Assembly (NCBI GenBank): GCA_016287095.1 | Contig: JAEEVK010000008.1 | Span: forward strand, 1-64,000 | Source: Lachnospiraceae bacterium | GTDB taxonomy: Bacteria; Bacillota; Clostridia; Lachnospirales; Lachnospiraceae | Length of the DNA: 64,000 nucleotides | Direction of reading: 5' to 3' | Shown: positions 54,233-62,330 of the stretch, in pieces | Position numbering within the stretch: the stretch's first letter is position 1 | How the letters are laid out: each line of letters opens with the position of its first letter | Translations under genes and position numbers: made by a program | The notes under the pieces: model-generated | Seen by the model: the letters and a program-made list of their open reading frames with translations, nothing else | Told to the model about the DNA's origin: nothing | The model's database searches: none

Positions 54233-54625
54233 GTGAAACGACGTGTAAAAGTAGTAATAACTGTTTTGGCTGGCTTGGCTTTGTTAATGGTTTTTGCTGT
54301 TGCGGTGCTTATGATCCGAATGAATAATCAGGTGAATAACTTTGATACGACTCCAATTGACGTGACCAAAGTTGCCGATGGTGTATATGAAGGACAAAGT
54401 GAGACAGATCTGGTCAAAGCGGATGTCAGGGTGACAGTTTCAAATGGAAAAATAAAGGATATAGAAATAGTTAAGCATATGTGCGGAAAAGGAAAACCGG
54501 CAGAGGCTATGACAAAATCTATGATTCTGAGTAATGATGTGGAAGTAGATGCAGTGTCAGGAGCCACATATTCAAGCAAGGTAATAAAAGACGCAGTAAG
54601 AAATGCGTTAAGAAAAGGCTTATAA
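54233..54625 (+). CDS. FMN-binding domain protein
   Basis: 130 residues, GTG start with AAGGAG 6 nt before it. One N-terminal membrane helix (VVITVLAGLALLMVFAVAVLM), then the FMN_bind domain: DGVYEGQSETDLVKADVRV, VTVSNGKIKDIEIV, VDAVSGATYSSKVIKDAV. The SGATYSS motif is where FMN is attached to Thr in RnfG/NqrC-type proteins. It probably sits on the outer side of the membrane and carries electrons. It heads the operon with MarR and flavodoxin genes. Confidence 0.85.
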   Translation: MKRRVKVVITVLAGLALLMVFAVAVLMIRMNNQVNNFDTTPIDVTKVADGVYEGQSETDLVKADVRVTVSNGKIKDIEIVKHMCGKGKPAEAMTKSMILSNDVEVDAVSGATYSSKVIKDAVRNALRKGL

Positions 54626-54659
54626 AGGGTCGATGTTACAAATATTGGAGGGAAAACAT

Positions 54660-55175
54660 ATGAATTATGATGATGCCATGAATATGAATAATGTTGAATT
54701 TGGAAATATGCCGCCGCAGCCGTTTTTGCTAGGTTTACTGAGTACATTTGATAACAGGTATCAGGCAGCTGCCGACACTTTTTTCAAGGAGATTACATGG
54801 AAACAGTTTTTTGCGATAATCTGTATAAATATCTGCAAGGAAGCACCGACCATAAATGATCTCTCGGATGTGATGGGAAGCTCTCATCAGAATGTTAAGC
54901 AGATTCTGATAAAACTGGAGAAAAAAGATTATATAAAGATGGTAACAGATGAGAAGGATAAGAGGAAGCAGAGGATATTTCTGACCGATAAATGCAGGGA
55001 GTTCTGTGCAAAGAATGATCCACAGAGCCAGAAAATCGTGGACTGCATTTTCAAGGGTATAGACGAAAACAGCCTGCTCATCACCATACAGACGATAATG
55101 AAAATGGATAAGAACCTCGGGGATGAGTTTATTGTAAAAGTATTAAATGATGCAGCTCAGAATAAGACAGAATAA
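54660..55175 (+). CDS. MarR-family regulator
   Basis: 171 residues from the ATG after TTGGAGGG. A winged helix-turn-helix is visible: TINDLSDVMGSSHQNVKQILIK, followed by the wing DEKDKRKQRIFLTDK. Dimerisation helices lie at both ends. It probably represses its own operon through the palindromes at the promoter, with an oxidant or small molecule as signal. The flavodoxin gene follows after 25 nt. Confidence 0.82.
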   Translation: MNYDDAMNMNNVEFGNMPPQPFLLGLLSTFDNRYQAAADTFFKEITWKQFFAIICINICKEAPTINDLSDVMGSSHQNVKQILIKLEKKDYIKMVTDEKDKRKQRIFLTDKCREFCAKNDPQSQKIVDCIFKGIDENSLLITIQTIMKMDKNLGDEFIVKVLNDAAQNKTE

Positions 55176-55200
55176 CAGATTAGATACATGGAGGAACGAA

Positions 55201-55719
55201 ATGAAAACAGCAGTAGTATATACATCTCAGACTGGTTTTACGAAAAGGTACGCAGAGTGGATCGCTGAAAGGACAGGGGGAGACGCTATAGAGCTTGGAG
55301 ATGCAAAGAAAAAGGATCTGTCCGGTTATGATGCAATTGTTTACGGTGGATGGGCATGTGCCGGAAGCATAAACAAAATATCATGGTTCAAGAAAAATAT
55401 TGAAACGTGGCAGGGGAAGAAACTGGCAGCATTCTGTGTGGGCGGAAGTCCAATAGAAAACCCGGAAATCGAGCCAACGCTGCGTAAGAATTTTGATGAG
55501 GAAACATATAAAAAGATCGGGGTTTTCTACTGTCCCGGTGGCTTTGATTATGATAAGATGTCCGGAAAGTCCAAGCTAATGATGAAGATGTTCATAAAGA
55601 TGCTTAAGACAAAGAAAAATAAGACAGAGGAAGAGGAAACCATGATAAAGATGATTTCAGGTTCTTACGACATCTCAGATAAAAAATACATAGAGCCGAT
55701 CATTGAATATATTGGGTAA
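55201..55719 (+). CDS. Flavodoxin-domain protein
   Basis: 172 residues from the ATG after TGGAGGAAC. The FMN phosphate loop is VVYTSQTGFTKRYAEW, and DAIVYGGWACAGSINKI is the next flavin contact region. This resembles the Flavodoxin_5 (protoporphyrinogen-oxidase-like) group. It is likely an electron carrier or reductase of quinones or porphyrinogens. Part of the FMN-binding/MarR operon. Confidence 0.8.
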   Translation: MKTAVVYTSQTGFTKRYAEWIAERTGGDAIELGDAKKKDLSGYDAIVYGGWACAGSINKISWFKKNIETWQGKKLAAFCVGGSPIENPEIEPTLRKNFDEETYKKIGVFYCPGGFDYDKMSGKSKLMMKMFIKMLKTKKNKTEEEETMIKMISGSYDISDKKYIEPIIEYIG

Positions 55720-55743
55720 TTATTTGTCATGAGACATTTGCTG

Positions 55744-55770
55744 AGGTTGCAACCTTAGGTTGCGCAACTT
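55744..55770. promoter_or_regulatory. Twin GGTTGC palindromes upstream of the XRE regulator
   Basis: AGGTTGCAACCT and then AGGTTGCGCAACTT; GTTGC occurs again at about 55829. These near-perfect dyads in a 168-bp gap suggest operator sites for the regulator gene that follows. Confidence 0.55.
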
Positions 55771-55887
55771 ATAAAAAAAGCACGTGTAGGTTGGTGGAAG
55801 GTTATAGGTATATTTGTTAATCTATAGTTGCGACGCGGAGCTAAAGTACTTAAAAATAAAACTATGGATTAAAGGGAGAAAATGATC

Positions 55888-56556
55888 ATGAGCTTTGGAA
55901 AAAACCTTCAGTATTTACGTCAGCTGAGTAAAAATATGACTCAGGAAACATTGGCAGAAAAACTAAATGTGAGCCGCCAGACCGTTTCCAAATGGGAGAT
56001 GGACTCGGCAAAACCTGAGATGGATAAGGCACTTGAAATATGCAAGGTGTTTAACTGTTCCTTGGATAATCTTTTCAGAGAGGAAATGGATAAAAGAAGC
56101 GAAGCATATTCCAATCTGCGCGTGGAAGAAGTTGCCGGGTTCCGCTATGTGGAGCACACCGTTGTAAGCACGGATCCGGAAAGTGATGCGATTGAGAGAA
56201 TGTACAGGTATGCTAAGGAAAATGGTATTGAGAACCCTAAAGTGATAGGATGGGATTTTCCGAATCTTTCGCAGGAACAGGTTAATGTATTCAATATGCA
56301 TGGCTATACCGCTGCTTTGATACTACCTGATGGTGTGGAGCCCAACGGTCTTGAGATTAAGGAACAGCCCACGCATAAATATGTGGCCATCCACATCGAC
56401 AGGCCATTTGATAATCCGTTTGTGACAATCCCCGGAGCTTATCATACTTTGGGTGATTATATGAGGACCAACGGACTTGTCCATGTGGAAAGCGGAGTGA
56501 TCCCATGCTTTGAGACAGACGGGGAAAGCATGGATGTATATTTGGCCTGCAAGTAG
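55888..56556 (+). CDS. XRE regulator with GyrI-like effector domain
   Basis: 222 residues from the second ATG, which has the correct distance to AGGGAG. Residues 1-60 are an XRE helix-turn-helix (FGKNLQYLRQLSKNMTQETL, VSRQTVSKWEMDSAKPE). The rest is a GyrI/AraC-type effector-binding domain with the typical end PTHKYVAIHI, FVTIPGAYHTLGDYM, VIPCFETDGESMDVYLACK. It should sense a small hydrophobic or aromatic ligand and regulate itself and the neighbouring GNAT gene. Confidence 0.82.
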   Translation: MSFGKNLQYLRQLSKNMTQETLAEKLNVSRQTVSKWEMDSAKPEMDKALEICKVFNCSLDNLFREEMDKRSEAYSNLRVEEVAGFRYVEHTVVSTDPESDAIERMYRYAKENGIENPKVIGWDFPNLSQEQVNVFNMHGYTAALILPDGVEPNGLEIKEQPTHKYVAIHIDRPFDNPFVTIPGAYHTLGDYMRTNGLVHVESGVIPCFETDGESMDVYLACK

Positions 56557-56566
56557 AGGATAGTTT

Positions 56567-57019
56567 ATGAGTTTACAGTTTCTGCCCGCCGGTACTTCGG
56601 ATGCACTGACTTTAACCGGCATATCAAAACGCTCTTTTGAAACTGATGTTTCAGTCGGAGGACCTTCAAAAGGAGGTCCTCCGGGATATATGTCTGTCCC
56701 ATTCCATACGAAAATGGCCAGGATGAAGCATCTGTATAAATTAACTGACAATGGGCTGGTTGTAGGAGGAGCTATTTTAAGTTTGAAAGATGATGTCCTG
56801 AATATTGAAAGGATTTTTGTTGCGCCCGAGTATTTTCGTAAAGGTTATGGGCTTTTTATGATGAAGCAAATAGAAGAATTGTTTTCGAATGTAAAGAAGT
56901 TTTTGCTTGATACCCCCGACTGGAATGTCAGGACGAATTCCTTATACAAGAAGCTCGGGTATAAGGAGCTCCGCCGGGGAAAAGGACTTGTGTATTATGT
57001 AAAGTCAGAAAACGAATAA
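56567..57019 (+). CDS. GNAT acetyltransferase
   Basis: 150 residues. NIERIFVAPEYFRKGYGLFMM is the acetyl-CoA loop, and NSLYKKLGYKE the C-terminal signature. An unusual loop, GGPSKGGPPGY, is Gly/Pro-rich, probably near the active site. It follows the XRE-GyrI gene by 10 nt and is probably under its control. A strong terminator follows. Confidence 0.85.
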   Translation: MSLQFLPAGTSDALTLTGISKRSFETDVSVGGPSKGGPPGYMSVPFHTKMARMKHLYKLTDNGLVVGGAILSLKDDVLNIERIFVAPEYFRKGYGLFMMKQIEELFSNVKKFLLDTPDWNVRTNSLYKKLGYKELRRGKGLVYYVKSENE

Positions 57020-57030
57020 TTATATGCCAG

Positions 57031-57072
57031 AAATTCCTGTACTTTTGTATTCCAAGGGTACAGGAATTTTAT
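57031..57072 (+). terminator. Terminator after the XRE-GNAT pair
   Basis: AAATTCCTGTAC and GTACAGGAATTT form a 12-bp exact stem, then TATATTTT. Confidence 0.8.
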
Positions 57073-57083
57073 ATTTTAGATAT

Positions 57084-57127
57084 TAACATGACATATAGTT
57101 GTCATGTTACTCGTGATATGATATACT
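57084..57127 (+). promoter_or_regulatory. Promoter and operator of the WYL-regulator operon
   Basis: TAACATGAC and GTCATGTTA are a perfect nine-bp inverted repeat with an 8-nt gap. TTGTCA, inside the right arm, is the -35 box, followed by a 17-nt spacer and TATACT. A repressor on the palindrome would cover the -35 region; the WYL protein is the likely candidate. Confidence 0.75.
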
Positions 57128-57156
57128 TGTAGCGTGGAGGGAGGGCGTTTTCATTC

Positions 57157-58068
57157 ATGAAAATAGACAGGCTTATAGGGATTTTATCTATATTGTTACA
57201 AAAGGATATGGTCACGGCACCTGAGCTGGCAGAACACTTTGAAGTATCCCGCAGAACTATAAACAGGGATATCGAGGCGCTATCTAAAGCCGGTATACCT
57301 ATACAGACACTGCAGGGTTCAGGCGGTGGCATCAGTATCATGAAGGGGTACCGCATGGACCGGACACTGCTTACATCTAAAGATATGCAAATGATATTAG
57401 CGGGGCTTCGGAGCCTGGATAGCGTGAGCGGAAGCGGGTATTACGGACAGCTGATGGAAAAAATCCAGACAGGTTCATCTGAACTGATCAGCGGACGGGA
57501 TTCTATACTGATCGATCTGTCATCATGGTACAAGACATCATTGGCACCAAAGATATCAACCATTCAGGATGCGATAGAGAACCGACACATACTGGATTTT
57601 TACTATTACGCACCATCGGGAGAGAGTGAACGATCTATAGAACCGTATTATGTTGTTTTCAAATGGACTAGCTGGTATGTGTATGGCTGGTGTTTAAAGC
57701 GGCAGGATTACAGGTTGTTTAAGTTGAACCGTATGGATAAACTGAGGGAGACGGGGGAAGCTTTTGCCTGCAGAAATGCACCGGTACCGGAGCTCAGCTC
57801 AGAACTGGCATTCCCGAGAAATATCATACTCAAAGCTTTGTTTGATCCGGACATGAAGTGGAGGCTTGTAGAAGAATTTGGACCGGACTGTTATGAAGTA
57901 CAGAAAGACGGAAGACTTCTTCTGAACCGAGACTATAGTGATATGGAGAATCTGACCATGTGGATGCTGACTTTCGGTGATAAGGTTGAAGTGCTGGATC
58001 CGCCGGAATTAAGGGACAAATTGAAAAATATGGCAGAATCAATGATAAAAATATATGGAGGAAAGTAA
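57157..58068 (+). CDS. YafY/WYL-domain transcriptional regulator
   Basis: 303 residues. N-terminal HTH_11 (KDMVTAPELAEHFEVSRRTI, DIEALSKAGIPIQTL), then WYL domain with the strands HILDFYYYAPSGE and the WYVYGWCLKRQDYRLFKLNRM segment. C-terminal part is the WCX extension (DMKWRLVEEFGP, TMWMLTFGDKVEVL). It binds an effector and controls genes nearby. The next gene starts 2 nt after the stop. GGAGGG lies upstream. Confidence 0.88.
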   Translation: MKIDRLIGILSILLQKDMVTAPELAEHFEVSRRTINRDIEALSKAGIPIQTLQGSGGGISIMKGYRMDRTLLTSKDMQMILAGLRSLDSVSGSGYYGQLMEKIQTGSSELISGRDSILIDLSSWYKTSLAPKISTIQDAIENRHILDFYYYAPSGESERSIEPYYVVFKWTSWYVYGWCLKRQDYRLFKLNRMDKLRETGEAFACRNAPVPELSSELAFPRNIILKALFDPDMKWRLVEEFGPDCYEVQKDGRLLLNRDYSDMENLTMWMLTFGDKVEVLDPPELRDKLKNMAESMIKIYGGK

Positions 58069-58070
58069 AA

Positions 58071-58436
58071 ATGGGAGAAATTGAAAGATACGACATAAGC
58101 GAAGAATGGGCACATTCCGGCATCATCAAGGCAGGTGATTTTTGCTTTTTAAGTTACTGTGTGGGGAACATCGGAGGAACTATAGAGGAGCAGATAAACG
58201 GTGCTTTTGACCAGATGGAGAAAAGGCTTGCAATGGTTGGCCTAACTTTAGAATCTGTAGTTCAGATGGATTGCCTGTTCAGAGACGTATGGAACATTCC
58301 AGTCATGGAGAAGATCATAAAGGAAAGATTCAAAGGAAAGTATCCGGTACGAAAATCCATCCAGACAGAGTTCGCACATGTGGGCGGAAAAGAAGGACTG
58401 CAGTTTCAGGCTGATGCTGTTGCCTACTGTGGGTAA
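58071..58436 (+). CDS. Rid-family (YjgF/YER057c) protein
   Basis: 121 residues, the normal length. HSGIIKAGDFCFLSYCVGN corresponds to the usual strand; the C-terminus with FAHVGGKEGLQFQADAVAY lacks the canonical R-x-(C/I) pattern near 105 of RidA, so deaminase activity against enamine/imine intermediates is uncertain. It is translationally coupled to the WYL regulator. Confidence 0.75.
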   Translation: MGEIERYDISEEWAHSGIIKAGDFCFLSYCVGNIGGTIEEQINGAFDQMEKRLAMVGLTLESVVQMDCLFRDVWNIPVMEKIIKERFKGKYPVRKSIQTEFAHVGGKEGLQFQADAVAYCG

Positions 58437-58472
58437 AAAATTAATGATAAAAATACAAAGGAGATATTTGGA

Positions 58473-58763
58473 ATGAATAATGTAAATGATTTGATCAGCT
58501 GCTGCGGTTCGGATTGCAGTACATGTTATTGTTTTGGAAATATGTGCAAAGGCTGTAATGCCGTATGCGGTAAGGTGTTCCATGCTCCTGAAGGGAAAGA
58601 ATGTCCCATCTATTATTGCTGCAAAATAGAAAACGGATATGAGTCCTGCGGTGAGTGTGATAAATTGCCTTGCGATTTAATAATGGGCACAAGAGATCCA
58701 AGTATGTCAGAAGAAGAGTTCATGAAGAACGTTGATGAGAGATTGAAGAGACTTAAGGGGTGA
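58473..58763 (+). CDS. Small Cys-rich protein (DUF3795-like)
   Basis: 96 residues with 14 Cys: CCGSDCSTCYC, MCKGCNAVCG, CPIYYCCK, CGECDKLPC. The ending LPCDLIMGTRDPSMSEEEFM fits DUF3795-type proteins. It probably binds zinc or an iron-sulfur cluster. AAAGGAG is the ribosome site. Four bases separate it from the next gene, so they are cotranscribed. Confidence 0.75.
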   Translation: MNNVNDLISCCGSDCSTCYCFGNMCKGCNAVCGKVFHAPEGKECPIYYCCKIENGYESCGECDKLPCDLIMGTRDPSMSEEEFMKNVDERLKRLKG

Positions 58764-58767
58764 CGAT

Positions 58768-59484
58768 ATGGCCTTTGATTATAAGAAGGAATATAAAGAG
58801 TTTTACATGCCGAAAAATAAGCCAAGTATTGTAACGGTGCCGAGCATGAATTATATCGCCGTGCGTGGAACCGGGAATCCGAATCAGGAGGATGGAGAAT
58901 ACAAGCAGTCTATCGGATTACTATACGGAATTGCTTTTACCGTCAAGATGAGCAAAAAGGGTGACCATCGTATTGAGGGTTATTTCGATTATGTGGTACC
59001 ACCACTGGAAGGGTTCTGGTGGCAGGGAGCCGCCTCGGTGAAGCCGAATTCCAATGCGGCGACCGACATGCCGTCGACCGAAGGTCGGGGGCACTTCCAA
59101 CAGGAAGGCGTTAAGGGGATTGATTATAACCGTAAGGAAGATTTTAACTGGATATCGGTGATCAGGCTTCCTGATTTTGTGACAAAAGCTGATTTTGACT
59201 GGGCTGTGGGAGTGGCTACTACGAAGAAAAAAACGGATTTTTCGAAGGTGGAGTTCCTGACTTATGATGAAGGAATATGTGTCCAGTGTATGCATATAGG
59301 TTCATATGATGATGAGCCTGCTACGGTTGCTATGATGCATGCGTTTATGGATCAACAGGGTTATGAGCTGGATATTACAGATAAGCGGCTACATCATGAG
59401 ATATATCTCAGCGATGCCAGAAAGGTTGATCCTGAGAAACTAAAAACTGTAATAAGGCATCCGATTAAGGTAAAGGGGAAATGA
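58768..59484 (+). CDS. GyrI-like small-molecule-binding protein
   Basis: 238 residues. SIVTVPSMNYIAVRGTGNP is the usual start of GyrI-like domain proteins; GYFDYVVPPLEGFWWQG and CVQCMHIGSYDDEPATVAMM, followed by HHEIYLSDARKVDPEKL, are the conserved strands. These domains bind or hydrolyse small electrophiles. It starts 4 nt after the Cys-rich gene and ends 4 nt before the radical-SAM gene, tightly packed in the operon. Confidence 0.82.
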   Translation: MAFDYKKEYKEFYMPKNKPSIVTVPSMNYIAVRGTGNPNQEDGEYKQSIGLLYGIAFTVKMSKKGDHRIEGYFDYVVPPLEGFWWQGAASVKPNSNAATDMPSTEGRGHFQQEGVKGIDYNRKEDFNWISVIRLPDFVTKADFDWAVGVATTKKKTDFSKVEFLTYDEGICVQCMHIGSYDDEPATVAMMHAFMDQQGYELDITDKRLHHEIYLSDARKVDPEKLKTVIRHPIKVKGK

Positions 59485-59488
59485 TAAA

Positions 59489-60367
59489 ATGCATTTTGTT
59501 GATGCAAAAGGAATCCTGACCGGTAGCGGCGGACATTTTGGGATGAATATATATAGGGGATGTACTCACGGGTGTATATACTGTGACAGCAGGAGCAAGT
59601 GTTATCAGTTCACGCATCCTTTTGAAGATATTGAGGTGAAACAGAATGCACCTGAACTGCTTGACGCTGCACTGAAGTCTAAAAGAAAAAAGTGCATGAT
59701 CGGAACAGGCTCGATGTCGGATCCATATATGCATTGTGAGGAAAACTTAAAACTGACAAGACGATGTCTGGAGATCATACTGAAAAATGAATTTGGAGTT
59801 GCAATTCAGACAAAATCGGATATGATTCTTCGGGATATAGATCTGTTATCTGAGATTAACAAATCTGCGAAATGTGTGGTGCAGATGACACTTACGACTT
59901 ATGATGATGATCTTTGCCGGATTTTGGAGCCGAATGTCTGCAATACAAAAAGGCGTATTGAAGTACTGGAAGAAATGCAGAAAAGGGGTATTCCGACGGT
60001 TGTATGGCTTACACCGATCCTGCCGTTTATCAATGATACAGCAGAGAACATCACTGCGATTCTTAATGAATGCGTCAGAGTTGGTGTAAAGGGCATTATC
60101 GATTTCGGCATGGGACTTACACTTCGGGAAGGTGACCGGGAGTATTATTATGAGGCACTGGACAAGCATTTCCCCGGGATGAAAGAGCGGTATGTCAAAC
60201 GGTATGGGAATGCATATGAACTGCAAAGTCCGAACGCTAAAGAACTGATAGGGATATTCCGGAGGATCTGCAAGGATAATGGACTCTTGTCAACCCCGGA
60301 TGATTGTTTTAAGTTTATGCACGAACTGCCGGATAAGTATCCGCAGATGAGTATATTTGATCTGTAA
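59489..60367 (+). CDS. Radical SAM protein, SPL-like
   Basis: 292 residues. NIYRGCTHGCIYCDSRS gives the Fe-S cluster Cys (25, 29, 32) and the CxxxCxxC pattern of radical SAM enzymes; MIGTGSMSDPYMHCEE is the SAM glycine/acid segment. The layout resembles SPL/Rv2578c-type proteins, which act on DNA photoproducts, but the classical SPL C-terminal Cys is not identified. A DNA repair or RNA-modifying role is possible. Cotranscribed with GyrI-like and GNAT-YoaP genes. Confidence 0.82.
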   Translation: MHFVDAKGILTGSGGHFGMNIYRGCTHGCIYCDSRSKCYQFTHPFEDIEVKQNAPELLDAALKSKRKKCMIGTGSMSDPYMHCEENLKLTRRCLEIILKNEFGVAIQTKSDMILRDIDLLSEINKSAKCVVQMTLTTYDDDLCRILEPNVCNTKRRIEVLEEMQKRGIPTVVWLTPILPFINDTAENITAILNECVRVGVKGIIDFGMGLTLREGDREYYYEALDKHFPGMKERYVKRYGNAYELQSPNAKELIGIFRRICKDNGLLSTPDDCFKFMHELPDKYPQMSIFDL

Positions 60368-60381
60368 AGGAGAGTGTTTAC

Positions 60382-61128
60382 ATGGAATATATCAGGGTAA
60401 CAAAAGAAAACTTGGAAAAGGAGCACATATGCTGTGCTATTTCAAATAACAAGGATGTACAGGTGTCTTCAAAGAAGGCCTGGCTTGCAGATAGATTTGA
60501 AGACGGGCTTGTATTTTTGAAAAGTGTTGAAAGAGGCAAGTGCTTTGTTGAATACATACCCGCAGAAAATGCATGGGTCCCGATAGAGGCAGATGGGTAT
60601 ATGTATATAGACTGCCTGTGGGTATCAGGTTCTTTAAAGGGACATGGATATTCAACGGATCTGCTCACTGCCTGTATTGAGGATAGTAAGGGGAAAGGGA
60701 AAAAGGGACTTTGCATCTTGTGCGCGGCAAAGAAAAAGCCGTTTCTGGCTGATCCGAAGTTCTTGAAATATAAAGGTTTTACTGTATGCGATGAAGCTGA
60801 TAACGGTATACAGTTGTGGTATCTGCCTTTTGAAAAAGGAGTTGAAACTCCGAGGTTTAAAGAAAGCGCAAAGCATCCCCATATAGATGAGAAGGGATAT
60901 GTTTTGTACTATACGAGCCAGTGCCCGTTCAATGCAAAGTATGTGCCGATAGTGGAACAGACTGCTAAGGACAATGGTATACCTTTTAAGGCTATACATA
61001 TCGAGAGCAGGGAAGAGGCGCAGAATGCTCCGACTCCGGTAACTAATTATGCATTGTTCCATGACGGAGTTTATGTGACAAATGAGCAGATGAATGATAC
61101 CAAGTTCTTAAAACTGGCAGGGAGGTAA
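60382..61128 (+). CDS. GNAT acetyltransferase with YoaP domain
   Basis: 248 residues. Residues 1-150 are a GNAT domain (YIDCLWVSGSLKGHGYSTDLL, CAAKKKPFLADPKFLKYKGF). Residues 175-245 form the YoaP domain, a thioredoxin-like fold (VLYYTSQCPFNAKYVPI, TPVTNYALFHDGVYVTNEQM). The fused module is common in clostridia; substrate unknown. TAAAGGAGAG precedes the start. Confidence 0.82.
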   Translation: MEYIRVTKENLEKEHICCAISNNKDVQVSSKKAWLADRFEDGLVFLKSVERGKCFVEYIPAENAWVPIEADGYMYIDCLWVSGSLKGHGYSTDLLTACIEDSKGKGKKGLCILCAAKKKPFLADPKFLKYKGFTVCDEADNGIQLWYLPFEKGVETPRFKESAKHPHIDEKGYVLYYTSQCPFNAKYVPIVEQTAKDNGIPFKAIHIESREEAQNAPTPVTNYALFHDGVYVTNEQMNDTKFLKLAGR

Positions 61129-61134
61129 ACCGTT

Positions 61135-61458
61135 ATGGCTTCAAGTAAAGAATACCTGGATTTTGTATTAGATCAGCTTTCTGAATTGGATAGTATTACT
61201 TATAGGGTAATGATGGGAGAATATATCATTTATTATAATGGCAGGATTGTAGGCGGTATTTACGATGACCGTTTTCTCGTAAAACCTACCAAGTCAGCTT
61301 GCAAAATGATGCCCAATGCAGAAAAAGAGCTTCCATACGAAGGCGCAAAAGAGATGCTTCTTGTAGAGGATGTAGATAATAAGGAATTCCTTATGCAATT
61401 ATTGGAAGGCATGTATGAGGAACTGCCTGCACCGAAAAAAAAGAAAACAAAAGAATAA
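61135..61458 (+). CDS. TfoX/Sxy N-terminal domain protein
   Basis: 107 residues. YRVMMGEYIIYYNGRIVGGIYDD and LVKPTKSACKMMPNA are hallmarks of the TfoX_N domain; LPYEGAKEMLLVEDVD follows. The C-terminus is a lysine-rich tail. The domain regulates competence in gamma-proteobacteria when fused with TfoX_C; stand-alone versions in Firmicutes are uncharacterised. Last gene before a terminator. Confidence 0.83.
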   Translation: MASSKEYLDFVLDQLSELDSITYRVMMGEYIIYYNGRIVGGIYDDRFLVKPTKSACKMMPNAEKELPYEGAKEMLLVEDVDNKEFLMQLLEGMYEELPAPKKKKTKE

Positions 61459-61479
61459 AAGCCTAACGTTATTATTTGT

Positions 61480-61520
61480 ATATCCTGTGCTCCGGTATAT
61501 TGGAGCATGGGATATTTTTT
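61480..61520 (+). terminator. Terminator after the WYL operon
   Basis: ATATCC-TGTGCTCC pairs with GGAGCATGGGATAT around an 8-base loop, then TTTTTT. It ends the transcript from 57157. Confidence 0.75.
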
Positions 61521-61522
61521 GC

Positions 61523-61568
61523 TTGACAAACAATTGGCAAGGTGCTAATATATATCTAACAGATATAT
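61523..61568 (+). promoter_or_regulatory. Promoter and operator of the Fe-S membrane operon
   Basis: TTGACA, 17-nt spacer, TAATAT. ATATATCT-AAC-AGATATAT is a perfect 8-bp inverted repeat at the -10 and start region, a likely operator for the PadR-type regulator encoded third in the operon. Confidence 0.7.
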
Positions 61569-61592
61569 CTATAAGATACATAGGGAGTTTTT

Positions 61593-62330
61593 ATGATGCG
61601 ACAAAGGATTAGAAAAACCATATTGATTATTTCTTTTTTGCTCTTTCCTGTTACCATATGGTATTTTTCGCCATACCTTATCATTCAGGCTGCTTCCGAC
61701 CATATAATGAATGGAAGTTTTATAGTATTTGCTTCGATGTTCGTTCTTTCGATGTTTTTGGGAAGAGTATGGTGCGGATATCTCTGTCCGGCAGGCGGAC
61801 TTCAGGAATGTATAGCTATGTGCAATCCAGCCCCAGCTAAACAGGGATGGAGAAACAAGATTAAGTATGTAATCTGGATACTGTGGATGATAGTCATAGT
61901 CGTTACTTTCGTCTTGGGGAAAAATGAAGTTACCATTGATCCGTTCTACATGACGGATCATGGAATATCAATAACAAGCATATATAATTATGTAATATAT
62001 TATGGTGTTATATTGCTCCTGGTGCTGCCGGCCCTGATACACGGGCGCAGAGCTACGTGCCATTATATCTGCTGGATGGCTCCGTTTATGGTAATTGGCA
62101 GTTCGATAGGGAGGCTTCTTCATGTTCCTCAGCTTCATATCGAGGCAGATAAAGGAAAATGCGTGGCATGTGGGAAGTGCAGCAAGGCCTGCCCGATGGG
62201 ACTGGATGTAAAAACAATGATTTCTGAAGGAAAGAATGATAAATGTACAGAGTGTATTCAGTGTGGGGCGTGCGTAGATACCTGCCCTAAGAAGGTTTTG
62301 AAATATAAGATGACTTGGAGGAAAAACTAA
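61593..62330 (+). CDS. Membrane 4Fe-4S protein (NapH/YccM-like)
   Basis: 245 residues. About four membrane helices (near 8-28, 44-60, 90-112, 130-150) with GRVWCGYLCPAGGLQECIAMC, as in NapH-type proteins, and two C-terminal 4Fe-4S motifs: CVACGKCSKACPMG and CTECIQCGACVDTCP. It should pass electrons from the quinone pool or cytoplasm across the membrane. GGGAG precedes the ATG. Its stop overlaps the start of the next gene (TAATG). Confidence 0.85.
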   Translation: MMRQRIRKTILIISFLLFPVTIWYFSPYLIIQAASDHIMNGSFIVFASMFVLSMFLGRVWCGYLCPAGGLQECIAMCNPAPAKQGWRNKIKYVIWILWMIVIVVTFVLGKNEVTIDPFYMTDHGISITSIYNYVIYYGVILLLVLPALIHGRRATCHYICWMAPFMVIGSSIGRLLHVPQLHIEADKGKCVACGKCSKACPMGLDVKTMISEGKNDKCTECIQCGACVDTCPKKVLKYKMTWRKN

